DNA from: a virus
Length of the DNA: 35,261 nucleotides
IMG/VR virus record: IMGVR_UViG_3300020477_000594
Location: 1-35,261 of that record
Direction: 5' to 3' (one strand)
Below are positions 13,126-21,800 of the stretch, in pieces. Under the pieces are notes generated by a model that saw nothing but the letters and a program-made list of their open reading frames with translations, was not told the origin of the DNA and did not search any database. A program made the position numbers and the translations under genes. The number at the start of each line of letters is the position of its first letter. The stretch's first letter is position 1.

Positions 13126-13192
13126 GTCAAGGCAGAATAGGCGCATCGCTTCGCGCCCTGACTTGACCACGGCAACACGCCCTTCGTTGCCG
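13126..13192. other. Two further tandem hairpins
   Basis: GTCAAGGCAG (13126-13135) with CTGACTTGAC (13158-13167) pairs at 9 of 10 positions, inside which GGCGC (13140-13144) pairs with GCGCC (13153-13157). Next, CGGCAAC (13170-13176) pairs with GTTGCCG (13186-13192), 7 bp perfect. They follow directly on 13034-13107, giving an almost unbroken chain of stems from 12741 to 13192. No T-run follows either of them. Confidence 0.5.
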
Positions 13193-13317
13193 ACAAAACC
13201 GCACACACCAACACACACACCCTCCTCACCAACCGACACCCAACAACCCCCACCCCACCAACACAACCACTCACAAACACCACCCACCCCCACCACCCAA
13301 ACCTTTAGTCTCCCCAC
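13193..13317. other. Nearly G-free AC-rich tract
   Basis: About 125 nt with only a few G and few T on the plus strand: runs such as CACACACCAACACACACACC and CCACCCACCCCCACCACCC. The minus strand has several GGG runs. Little structure would form in plus RNA or single-stranded plus DNA. The sharp change from the hairpin-rich block to this tract is abrupt. It may be a single-strand loading site, an mRNA or ncRNA linker, or a protein-binding DNA. Confidence 0.7.
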
Positions 13318-13379
13318 CCCCGTGTGGTCAACTGCGTTTGTTTGGTTCGCAAGGGGGTATGTGCCGACCCTCCCCCTTA

Positions 13380-13393
13380 ATAACACGTGTTAT
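13380..13393. promoter_or_regulatory. 14-bp perfect palindrome, possible operator
   Basis: ATAACACGTGTTAT reads the same on both strands, core CACGTG. It lies close to where the composition turns from AC-rich to GT-rich. TTATAC at its right end resembles a -10 element, which would put a repressor or activator site over a promoter, but no -35 fits. A dimeric DNA-binding protein is a fair guess. Confidence 0.45.
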
Positions 13394-13440
13394 ACGGTGT
13401 TTTGGCGTGTTTGGTTCAGTTGTTTGTTTGGTGTGTGGTT
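13394..13440. other. GT-rich tract
   Basis: 47 nt nearly free of C (GTGTTTTGGCGTGTTTGG..., then GTTTGTTTGGTGTGTGG). It mirrors the AC tract on the other side of the palindrome: minus RNA from here is also AC-rich. GGTGTGTG (13430-13437) is the exact complement of CACACACC (13202-13209), so long-range pairing is possible. Confidence 0.6.
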
Positions 13441-13504
13441 TATACCTTGGTTCCTCCGAGTGTTGAGGCCTCTCTTGCCTTGACCTAACCGCTCGTGTTG
13501 GTCG

Positions 13505-13562
13505 CTCCGTGCCCCCCCTGTGGGCCGTCGTGTCTGGACACGGAGTCAGATGCCCCTCTGAC
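13505..13562. other. Two small hairpins before the rightward genes
   Basis: CTCCGTG (13505-13511) with CACGGAG (13539-13545), 7 bp, and GTCAGA (13545-13550) with TCTGAC (13557-13562), 6 bp with a TGCCCC loop. Downstream, GAACCG (13571-13576) can pair with CGGTTC (13612-13617). They lie in the leader of the rightward operon. I checked for a tRNA and could not fold a cloverleaf. Confidence 0.4.
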
Positions 13563-13648
13563 GGGCGATCGAACCGTTGTTAGCGGCGAGTGCGTTTGTA
13601 CTGTATCATGTCGGTTCTGGGGGTTCACTCAATTTTTGGAGTTTTTTG

Positions 13649-13774
13649 ATGGCTGAAAAGAAAATGATTGTGGAGAGGGAGCGTTCCCAGATTGAAGCTG
13701 AAGAGATTTGGCGTTTGATGCGTGGTGATGGCAATCAGTCTCGTATCAATGACGGGAAACTCGCACCTTCGTAG
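13649..13774 (+). CDS. Small hypothetical protein, 41 aa
   Basis: 41 residues from MAEKKMIVERERSQ. The Met at 13649 is chosen because GGAG lies 8 nt upstream; the frame also reads further left without an SD. The sequence is charged and helical (ERSQIEAEEIWRLMRGDG). First gene of the rightward block. It ends 6 nt before the next ATG. Function unknown; size and place fit an accessory or regulatory protein. Confidence 0.65.
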   Translation: MAEKKMIVERERSQIEAEEIWRLMRGDGNQSRINDGKLAPS

Positions 13775-13780
13775 ATTGTT

Positions 13781-14056
13781 ATGACAATTGAGGATGTTGC
13801 TGAAAAGGCGGACATCTGGTCTGAAGCAATCAAGAAGATTGTTAAGGCTATTACTGCGGCGGCTGTCGCTTTAGGTACTGCTATTGCTGCGTTGTTGGCG
13901 TGGTGGCCTTCTAGTGCGCCGCCTGAGCCTGAACCTGTTTTGGGTGGTATGGGGTATGGTCCACAATGTTCGCAACTTTACAATACAATCGACCACACAT
14001 GGACTGAATCCCAGTGGACTGTGTGGGAGAGTCTTAAAAGAGACATGAATTGCTAA
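13781..14056 (+). CDS. Small membrane protein, 91 aa (holin-like candidate)
   Basis: One clear hydrophobic helix at about residues 20-43 (KKIVKAITAAAVALGTAIAALLAWW) after a charged N-terminus, then a Pro-rich linker and an acidic/aromatic tail with Cys. This is a single-pass membrane protein. No family match. Next to a second membrane protein and near the terminase, it could take part in lysis, but there is no endolysin in view to support a lysis cassette. The ATG has a weak SD; the stop overlaps the next start (TAATG). Confidence 0.6.
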   Translation: MTIEDVAEKADIWSEAIKKIVKAITAAAVALGTAIAALLAWWPSSAPPEPEPVLGGMGYGPQCSQLYNTIDHTWTESQWTVWESLKRDMNC

Positions 14057-14499
14057 TGGCTGAAGATATCGAAAACGATTTTAAACAAATAAAGGTTTCA
14101 CGTTTAACACTGGGCCTCATAATGTCCGTAGCTGTAACTTCTGGGGTTATTGTGTGGAACGCCGCCCAAGTAGCGGGTCGAATAGGCGAACTTGAAGACA
14201 CCGTGAACCGGGTCGAGCAAGATATGGGCGAACTCACACTTGAAACGGACCCCACGATCCTTATCAGACTTGATTCTTTAGAGAAAAAAATCGATGAGCT
14301 TGCCGATATGGAGGGTTTGGACGAAATAGATGAGCGTTTAGAGAATATTGAAACGTGGATAGAGGAACTCGACCGGGATTCCGGTGAGGAGTTTCGTTGG
14401 GAAATAGACGACCTACATCATCGTTCATGGGCTTTGGAGGAAACACTTCGGAGTCGTGAATGGGGGAATGAGATGCTGCGAGAATTTTTGGGATGGTAA
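14056..14499 (+). CDS. Membrane-anchored coiled-coil protein, 147 aa
   Basis: 147 residues from MAEDIENDFKQ at 14056; the stop of the previous gene overlaps this ATG. One hydrophobic helix lies at about residues 18-37 (TLGLIMSVAVTSGVIVW), and then a long acidic coiled coil from about residue 45 to 120 (IGELEDTVNRVEQDMGEL..., DSLEKKIDELADM...). Such a shape (N-terminal anchor, coiled-coil ectodomain) is seen in inner-membrane spanin-like or scaffold proteins. No family match; role inferred from shape only. It ends just before the GTG of a Cys-rich gene. Confidence 0.65.
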   Translation: MAEDIENDFKQIKVSRLTLGLIMSVAVTSGVIVWNAAQVAGRIGELEDTVNRVEQDMGELTLETDPTILIRLDSLEKKIDELADMEGLDEIDERLENIETWIEELDRDSGEEFRWEIDDLHHRSWALEETLRSREWGNEMLREFLGW

Positions 14500-14502
14500 A
14501 AC

Positions 14503-14778
14503 GTGGTGATCTATGGGTGCGACTGTGAAGGGGAAGAATGTGTTTGCCATTTTTACCATTATGACTGCGCCTGTGACCATTGTCCCGACTGTGCTGACGA
14601 CTGCTTTTGTTTCGAATATGCCGAAATGATTGATGAAATGGAACCTCTAACTCTTATGGAAGTATTTGAACAGAACCCTGAATTGATGGGTGAGCGAACA
14701 GATCTTGATCCTTTCGAGGACGACGAAATAATTGAATGTGATTTAGAAAATCCAGATATTTGTGAATCTTGCCAATAA
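14503..14778 (+). CDS. Very cysteine-rich acidic protein, 91 aa
   Basis: GTG start at 14503 (a second GTG at 14506 is possible); SD weak. Ten cysteines fall in the first 36 residues (C6, C8, C13, C15, C22, C24, C27, C30, C34, C36; MVIYGCDCEGEECVCHFYHY...), with His and Asp between them. Three more Cys lie near the end (C79, C87, C90). The rest is strongly acidic (DLDPFEDDEIIECD). The first part could bind two or more metal ions, in a zinc-finger or metallothionein-like manner. No known family. It is four bases after a membrane coiled-coil gene and nine before the terminase. Confidence 0.7.
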   Translation: MVIYGCDCEGEECVCHFYHYDCACDHCPDCADDCFCFEYAEMIDEMEPLTLMEVFEQNPELMGERTDLDPFEDDEIIECDLENPDICESCQ

Positions 14779-14787
14779 GGGGCTGCT

Positions 14788-16719
14788 ATGCCATCAGGGA
14801 AAGCAATAACTGTAGAGAAATGGGCGGATTATCAAGCTCTTCGCCGTCAAGGGAAGTCGCTTTATGCCGCAGCAAAAGAATGCGACATTTCCTACCACGC
14901 TTGCCGAGACGCAGAAGGGGGCAAAGCTCCGAGAAATTTCATCGCCGCCCAAGAAGCGCTGGGGCAAACAATCCAGCCAGAGGTGCCTCAATATGATGAC
15001 CTTTGTCCTGAGGCGCAGGCTGCGTATGACAATATCGAAATCTTTGCCAAAAGGTATTTCGGCATTATTTTACAACCGTGGCAGATTGAAGCAACCGAAC
15101 GGATCATGGGTCTGCTCGAAACAGAATACGAAGAGTATGTAGTTATCAACGCCCCACCGGGTACAGGTAAATCCACGTTTTTTGCGAAAGTTTTACCTGC
15201 GTGGGCTACAGTTCGGAACCGTGCCATTCGTGGCATGATCGGGTCTTCTACGCAGCGTTTGGCTGAGTGGTATTGCCGCAGGTTGCGTGCCGAGTTAGAT
15301 CGAGCGCATCCGGTTAGAGCCGAATTAAACGATGTTCGTTTAAATTTGGCGGTTGACGCCGAGGCCACGCTGCAAGAAGACTTCGGAATGTTTAAACCAG
15401 ACTCGTCAGAGATCTGGCGTGCCGAAGCATTCACTGTGTTACAGAAAGATGACACACCGCTATCGCAGAAAGAACCTACATGGTCCGCATTCGGTATGGA
15501 CTCCGGGTTCCTTGGTGGTCGCTTTGACCTAGTTATCTGGGACGACGTATACGACCCTCGCAAAATGAGATCCGCTGAAGCCCGAGAAGATATGCGAAGA
15601 TGGTGGGATGAAGTGGCTGAAACTCGGCTCGAACCCGGTGGATTACTCGTATTACAAGGACAGCGAATGTCCGCTGATGACATTTACCGATACGCACTTG
15701 ATAAAGTTGCGCCCCCGGACGACTACGAACTCGAAGAATTCGATCCAGAAGATGCTCCAGAAGAGTGGCGTAAATATCATCACCTCAAATATCAGGCGCA
15801 TTATGACGAAATTTGTTCAGGTGATCCCGAAGAACACAAGCCCAGCGGGAAACCTTGGCCTGAAGGATGTCTCCTATATCCGAGGCGGCTACCGTGGCGA
15901 CGATTACGGCATATCAAAGCACAAACGCCAGATAGATTCGAAGTTCTTTATCAGCAGTCGGATGTAAACCCGGCCAATGTTCTAGTAGACCCTCTCTGGG
16001 TAAGCGGAGGACAAGGAAAAGATGGGGTACATCACCCCGGATGTTGGGATGATGACCGGGATTTATGGGAATTACCCGCAAATGTTGGCGGCGAAATGTT
16101 TGTTATCGCTACCGCCGACCCCTCTCCAGCAAACTTTTGGGCTATCCAATGTTGGGCTTACAACCCACAAACAGAGTTTCGCTACCTTTTAGAGTCATAT
16201 CGACGTAAGATGGATGCACCGTCCTTTTTGGACTGGAGCCATGAACAACAACGATTCACCGGTATAGCCGAAGAATGGTGGCAAATAAGCAACGATATGG
16301 GGCACCCGATTACTCATTGGGTTATCGAAGCTAACGCTGCACAGAAATTCATTCTCCAGTACGACCATTTCCGACGCTGGGCGGCATTACGAAATGTTCA
16401 ACTTATTCCGCATTACACGCATTCTAAAAATAAAGGCGACCCGAAATACGGGGTGCAAATGCTTGCTCCGATATGGCGTGTTGGCCGAGTGCGTTTGCCC
16501 GGTAAGCAGAACACTGAAGCAAGACCTCATTCGTTACTTCTCGTCAACGAAGTAACACGCTGGAATGCTGAAGGTACCGGTGCCAGAACAGATGACTGCG
16601 TTATGGCACAATGGTTTCTCGAACATAATTTAGAGAAACTTTACATGCCGACTACAATTAACAATCGACAGTGGCGTCCGACTTGGCTCACGGGTGACGC
16701 CGAACTTTTGGCGAGGTAA
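14788..16719 (+). CDS. terL: Terminase large subunit with N-terminal HTH
   Basis: 643 residues, SD AAGGGG. Residues 8-43 form a helix-turn-helix-like segment (VEKWADYQALRRQGKSLYAAAKECDISYHACRDAEGG). ATPase: Walker A NAPPGTGKST (121-130), Walker B DLVIWDD (247-253), and a coupling motif LQGQRMS. The C-terminal RNase H-like nuclease has ATADPSP (Asp444), WVIEAN (Glu514) and RTDDCVMA (Asp602/603). The enzyme cuts concatemers and pumps DNA through the portal. No separate small subunit is visible in the window, so the N-terminal HTH may do its DNA recognition. The portal follows directly (2-nt gap). Confidence 0.95.
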   Translation: MPSGKAITVEKWADYQALRRQGKSLYAAAKECDISYHACRDAEGGKAPRNFIAAQEALGQTIQPEVPQYDDLCPEAQAAYDNIEIFAKRYFGIILQPWQIEATERIMGLLETEYEEYVVINAPPGTGKSTFFAKVLPAWATVRNRAIRGMIGSSTQRLAEWYCRRLRAELDRAHPVRAELNDVRLNLAVDAEATLQEDFGMFKPDSSEIWRAEAFTVLQKDDTPLSQKEPTWSAFGMDSGFLGGRFDLVIWDDVYDPRKMRSAEAREDMRRWWDEVAETRLEPGGLLVLQGQRMSADDIYRYALDKVAPPDDYELEEFDPEDAPEEWRKYHHLKYQAHYDEICSGDPEEHKPSGKPWPEGCLLYPRRLPWRRLRHIKAQTPDRFEVLYQQSDVNPANVLVDPLWVSGGQGKDGVHHPGCWDDDRDLWELPANVGGEMFVIATADPSPANFWAIQCWAYNPQTEFRYLLESYRRKMDAPSFLDWSHEQQRFTGIAEEWWQISNDMGHPITHWVIEANAAQKFILQYDHFRRWAALRNVQLIPHYTHSKNKGDPKYGVQMLAPIWRVGRVRLPGKQNTEARPHSLLLVNEVTRWNAEGTGARTDDCVMAQWFLEHNLEKLYMPTTINNRQWRPTWLTGDAELLAR

Positions 16720-16721
16720 GA

Positions 16722-18491
16722 GTGAAATCCGTAGAAGAAATTATTAGTTTATATACGGCACGATCTCGTACCAATGATAGCGCCAAAGCAAAAATGCGTG
16801 AACTGCGAGATTACTATAACGGCGATGTTGTTATTCCTCTACCAGAATTAAACAGTGACGAAAAATCTGCTGTCGCTAACCTTCTTGGGCAAGGCTTAGA
16901 CCAAACAGCGATGCGTATCGCATCGACAAGCCCCGATATTTATTGTCCGCCAGTAGACACACGCACTAAACGAGCACGAGAAAACGCTGATATACGTCGC
17001 AAAGCTCTGTTTGGGTTTTGGGAAAACAGCCGAATGGATCTCCAATTGGCGAAACGGGCACGTCATCTCATAGGTTACGCCAGCACATGCACACATCTAA
17101 GGTTCGACAGAAAGATTGGGGCACCTACATGGCATGTCCGTGACCCATTAACTACCTATCCAGCAACAATGTTGGGGGTAGATGATGTTCGGCCAAGGGA
17201 CGTTATCTTTGCTTACGAGCGTCAACTCGGGTGGATACGCCAAATGTATCCAGAAGCAGCACGGCAATTCGGTGGAGATGGCACAGCTACAGAAGATACA
17301 AGTCTTCAGCTAATCGAATACGTTGATGCCGAAGAACAAGTTCTTATCGGTATGCGTACTGTTACACCTAAATCATTACCTTTCATGTCACCAGTTAGCT
17401 CCGGTGAAGCAAAACAAATCATTGTTGAATTAGAACGGATACCTAATCCACTTGGGCAAACCCCAGTTGTTTGTGCACAAAGAATCAGTCTCGATAATGC
17501 ACAAGGACAATTCGACGGCATCCTCGGCATGTACCAAATGCAAGCACGATTGATGGCCTTAGAAGTTATAGCTGTCCAAAAAGGTGTATTCCCCGACACA
17601 TATCTCATAGGTCGGGCCGGAGAAACACCACAAATTGTAAACCCAGCCGACGGTTTAACCGGCGAAGTTGGTGTTGTTCGAGGTGGAGATCTTCGAGATA
17701 TACAAACCCAGCCGGGTTATATGACAAACCCAGCTATTGACAGGTTGGAACGGGCACAACGTTTAACTGCTGGAATCCCACAAGAATTTGGTGGCGAATC
17801 AACTTCCAATATTCGGACAGGGCGACGAGGCGAAGCCGTTCTTTCGGCTGTCGTTGACTTCACGGTACAAGAAGCACAACGAATAATGGCCCGGTCGCTG
17901 CAAGAAGAAAACCGTTTAGCCATAGATCTTTGCAAGGCATACGCTGGTGGACGTAAACGTAGCTTTTATGTCAGCACCAAAAACGCCAAAGGCGCAGTTG
18001 ACTACGTGCCCAACGAAAACTTTGACAGCAACGACAACGTAGTTTCCTACTCACACCCCGGTGCAGATATCAACAATTTAGTAATCGGCGGCGGGCAACG
18101 AGTCGGGATGGGAACAATGTCGAAGCGTTCGTTTATGGCTATCGACCCGCTTGTAGAAGATCCCGAGTTTGAACACGACACGGTAATAGCTGAACAATTA
18201 GAACAAGCACTTCTTTCTTCTGTGCAACAACAAGCTTCAGAAGGTGTTATTCCCGCTGGTGACTTAGCTCGAATTATGGAATTAGTAAAGAACGACCAAA
18301 TGGAACTGGCTGAAGCTGTCGAAAAAGTGCAACGTGAAGCGCAAGAAAGACAGGCAGAAGTAATGCCAGCAGGTTCCCCAGAGACAATGCCGGGGCTAGC
18401 AGCCCCCGGAATGGGAGCAGAAGCTATGGCCGCTATGCCGCCTGAACCTGCAACGCCGCAATCACTTGAAGAATTAGTGGCGGCGCTGTAA
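16722..18491 (+). CDS. Portal protein
   Basis: 589 residues, GTG start with GAGG just upstream, right after the terminase. Portal-like features: an N-terminal Tyr/Asp/Asn segment (MRELRDYYNGDVVIPLPELNS), a Trp/Pro-rich part (HVRDPLTTYPATML), a long central helix region (GQFDGILGMYQMQARLMALEVIAVQKG), then IPQEFGGESTSNIRTGRRGEAVLSAVVD as the clip/stem, and a C-terminal Ala/Met/Pro-rich tail. Length is typical. The portal is the DNA channel at one corner of the capsid and binds the terminase. The stop overlaps the next start (TAATG). Confidence 0.88.
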   Translation: MKSVEEIISLYTARSRTNDSAKAKMRELRDYYNGDVVIPLPELNSDEKSAVANLLGQGLDQTAMRIASTSPDIYCPPVDTRTKRARENADIRRKALFGFWENSRMDLQLAKRARHLIGYASTCTHLRFDRKIGAPTWHVRDPLTTYPATMLGVDDVRPRDVIFAYERQLGWIRQMYPEAARQFGGDGTATEDTSLQLIEYVDAEEQVLIGMRTVTPKSLPFMSPVSSGEAKQIIVELERIPNPLGQTPVVCAQRISLDNAQGQFDGILGMYQMQARLMALEVIAVQKGVFPDTYLIGRAGETPQIVNPADGLTGEVGVVRGGDLRDIQTQPGYMTNPAIDRLERAQRLTAGIPQEFGGESTSNIRTGRRGEAVLSAVVDFTVQEAQRIMARSLQEENRLAIDLCKAYAGGRKRSFYVSTKNAKGAVDYVPNENFDSNDNVVSYSHPGADINNLVIGGGQRVGMGTMSKRSFMAIDPLVEDPEFEHDTVIAEQLEQALLSSVQQQASEGVIPAGDLARIMELVKNDQMELAEAVEKVQREAQERQAEVMPAGSPETMPGLAAPGMGAEAMAAMPPEPATPQSLEELVAAL

Positions 18492-18889
18492 TGCCACGTA
18501 AAGGTAAAGGTTCCAAAACTCAACCAGTCCAGACAGCAACCGGTCAAACATATGGTGAAGCTGGAGTTCAAGAACAAGCACAAGAAATCGTGCCGTTGCC
18601 CCAAGTCATCGATGCTGAAATAGTAGAGCCTGCTCCTCGAACCGGTGCACAACCGGGGGTTATGGGTAGTCCCTTCAGGCAAACAGAGTTCCCAAATGAA
18701 TCTGTGATGACAGGAGCAAATTATTCTCAGGCAGCCGGTCCTCCGCTTTCAGCAGGACGGGCACAACAATTGCCAAGGTTTTTGCACATAATGGGTGCTT
18801 TAGCTAATAACCCCTACGCAGATGACGGAATGAAAGAAATAGTCCGTCGAATGGAACAATTCGTACCACCATCACCTAGAGCACGATGA
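18491..18889 (+). CDS. Small structural-region protein, 132 aa
   Basis: 132 residues, coupled to the portal stop. The first 90 residues are low-complexity (Gln/Ala/Pro/Gly) and basic at the start (MPRKGKGSKTQ). The last 35 form a small helical domain (QLPRFLHIMGALANNPYADDGMKEIVRRMEQFV). It overlaps the giant gene start by 4 nt (ATGA). Between portal and giant protein it may be an adaptor or chaperone for that protein, but this is inferred from place. No family match. Confidence 0.65.
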   Translation: MPRKGKGSKTQPVQTATGQTYGEAGVQEQAQEIVPLPQVIDAEIVEPAPRTGAQPGVMGSPFRQTEFPNESVMTGANYSQAAGPPLSAGRAQQLPRFLHIMGALANNPYADDGMKEIVRRMEQFVPPSPRAR

Positions 18890-21800
18890 GTTTCGGTAGC
18901 CGGGTCTGGAAGATATTCCGCAATGTCCCTGATATAGGGATACAAGCTGCGGACTTTTTTGTTGATGGCATCAGCGCATTGGGGGATGACGAGTTTGGTG
19001 TTGTCGAAGGTTTCATAGAATCGTGGGAAGATAATGTTTTAGGGAAACCTTCTGGCACAGGGACAGGTGAACGAAGCATTATCGGTGCGACCTTAGGGCC
19101 GCAAGGTATTGTTGGCGCAACTGTAGAAGCAGTACCCGAAGGTGTAAGAGAAGCAGTAGGAAGTGACCACTGGAACTTAATGCTCAGTGGATTAGATTTT
19201 ACATGGACATATGGGGTTGCCCGTCCAGTTGCGACTCTTGCCACTATCGCCAACATAAACGCACTTAGTTTTCAACAAAGCAAATATTTGCAAGCTATCC
19301 GCTCCGGGGAAGTAGATCCCCGTGTAGCAAGCATGAATGGTTGGCTCCCGTTTAATCATCGGACATTTGATCCGACGACGTGGCGTGAAGCATGGAATTT
19401 GACACAGCATCGATCACCCGGTCAAGCAGCGACGCTGGCGCTAAACGGTGTAAATATTTACAGTCCTGAAGAACTCGCAGAGTTCAAAGAAACAAATATG
19501 TATTACATAACGTCTGGGGTTCTGGACGCTGGGTTAGCTGTTGCGGCTGATCCAACTTATTTAGGAGCGAAAGCTGCACGGTTGCGTGTTCTTAATAGAC
19601 GAGCACGAAACCTTTACGACGAATCAGGTGGTTCGATTACTAGCGTCGGACCATATTTAGAAGATGGTGTTGTGCGCCCCGGATTGTTTGGCGAACGGCC
19701 TTACATGGAACCGTTTATCCAAACACAGCGTCCGGCAGCACAGCGAGAATCAATTGTTTTGCGGACACCAAGCCGCAGAGATATTCGCATTGGGGGCGAA
19801 AAGTTACACAACTGGATATTGGAACACGAAGCACCCGCATTAACACGGTTGCTTGGTGGAAGTGTCACAGATATGTTGACTATTCCGGGCGGCAGAAAAG
19901 TGGGAGATCCGGGCCGTGTACGTGACGAACTTTTCTTTGAAAACTATTCGTATAAACCTAAATGGATGGATGACCAACCATCCACAATGGATGAAACATT
20001 AACAAGCTACGTCGATGAAGCAGAGCGAATTAAAACAATATTCGACGATGAATTAGAGTCTGCATTAAACAACGGAGATATCCCTCTTCACGTGATAGGC
20101 ACAGGTGAAGCAAGCCTTGATCCTAAATGGGGTCTTCTCCCAGAGAACTACATTTGGGATTTAAACCCGGACAGTGTAGGTACTAAACAATGGCAGACTT
20201 TCGAAGACTCCACCCGAGCAGTCATTGACGATTTCCAAATTGCATTTGACAGTTTTGAAGAAACTCTCGCAAGCGGGGATCTCTGGACTGCTGCAAGTTT
20301 TGGGGAAGGCAAAGGACTATTCGACGGTGAAACGTTAGAACGGCTTCCCGAAAAAATAAGCCACATGATTCAGGATTATGGGCCTCTAGCGGAAGCTTTG
20401 GACGAGGCTGGCAGAAAAGCCAATGCCTCTGATCCTAGAGGTTTGTGGACAGTTTTGCGAAGCTTGGATGAATTCATCGAGGACACACTTGGTGTTTACA
20501 CTGACAGATTCAGTATTGATCCCACTAGTGATTTAGGCAGAGCATTACCTGAGCAATACCATCTATTAGCTGACGATCTTTATTCTTTGCGTGGACGCTT
20601 TAGAAATCTTTTGATTGAAAAGCCTTTGGCGGTACGTGCAAGAGAAGCGCTGAAACGCGCCAATGAAGAAGTACCTCCCTTTGACAGCCCAACTGAGCAA
20701 CTTGTTCGCAATAGTGGCTTCACAATGGCCTTACAAAATCTAATCGACTCTCATCGATCAGCAACCAGAACAAATCTCGTAGATGAACTAAACAATCTTA
20801 TTGAACGCTCTTTAAACGAAATAGATGGTAGCGAAAACTATGCAATAAATAATCTCTGGAATGCGCTCCACCCCGGACGGGCAAGTGCGGGATCTCGAAC
20901 ATTCAGAGAATTAATTGAACGGTTGGACGAACAGTTCCCCGGTATGGGTTGGGATGATTTCCTTGATAACGATTACCTAAGAGATGTTTTACGAAGACAA
21001 GCTGGGGGGGACGAAGATGCTCGTCGTCCATTTGATTGGTCTGAGTTCGCGGACGGTTGGCCTATTGAGGAAGGAAGACAAGAACGGTGGGCTATATATG
21101 TAGATCAAGCAACTACCGTCATAGAGGATTTACTTGACCGACAACGGAATACAGCACCGCTAAGAGATGCTGATACCCCTAATCCCTACGCAGATTTTGA
21201 ACAACGTATAGAACAAGTACGGCAAGTTATCGAAGACATTGTTGTTGAAGGTGCGATTGAAAGACGATTCGATGGTCCTGAAGATCGCGTAAATCTTTGG
21301 GGTCCAGAAGAGTTCGCAGCAATGCAATCAGGGTTTAATTATTTAGTCGCTGCCACAGACGAAATGATAGATGATTTCGTTAGAGCGGCAGTTCCTAATG
21401 AACTTTTAGAAATGCAAGACATATACCAAGATTCTCTTGCTAGCCAATCAGCTTTAATGGGGTTGGCTAGTTCAATGAGTCCAGATGATTGGAATCGATA
21501 TGTCGATGAACTCTACGGCAAAGATCGTTGGGCTGGGGCAAGAGGGTCATATCACACTGAAAAGTTTTTAGATCGTTTAACTCTACGTTTGTTTAAAGAG
21601 TTGCCTACATGGGGACCGTTCTATAAGGCATTGCCCAAAGACCAGCTTTGGCAGCGAGCACAAATATATGCACGTGTGGCTAATGGTGGTCCTGTAGATA
21701 GTTCTTCTTGGCTTCCTTATTACAATCTTATTCGTTTAGAAAAAGGAAACCCTGCTGTTAAAGCAGCGATGACAGAACAAGCAAAAGACTTTTCCTACAT

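Larger units (their letters stand above)
12684..13648. other. Long non-coding region between divergent blocks
   Basis: 965 nt with no convincing gene. From left to right it holds: a short spacer with GGGC-type hairpin (12714-12725), a nested three-way junction (12741-12899), an iteron hairpin (12915-13012), further hairpins (13034-13192), an AC-rich tract (13193-13317), a 14-bp palindrome (13380-13393), a GT-rich tract (13394-13440), and small hairpins (13505-13545, 13545-13562, 13571-13617). Leftward genes start at 12683 and rightward ones at 13649, so it must hold promoters for at least one direction, yet no strong -35/-10 pair is visible. See the separate entries. Confidence 0.8.

Noticed and set aside
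13193-13317. G-quadruplex on the minus strand of the AC tract
   Set aside because: Several GGG runs exist, but four runs within short loops are not found in a strict pattern; only a weak or two-tier form is possible.
12911-13483. Long plus-strand frame (190 codons) in the non-coding region
   Set aside because: It runs through hairpins, iterons and AC/GT tracts and gives low-complexity sequence (LVLVLPFSFSFSVLV, TPTHTPSSPTDTQQPPPH). No SD and no protein-like pattern.
13480-13620. Possible tRNA in the non-coding region
   Set aside because: A GGTTCGA-like string appears on the minus strand but no cloverleaf with acceptor, D and T arms can be formed.
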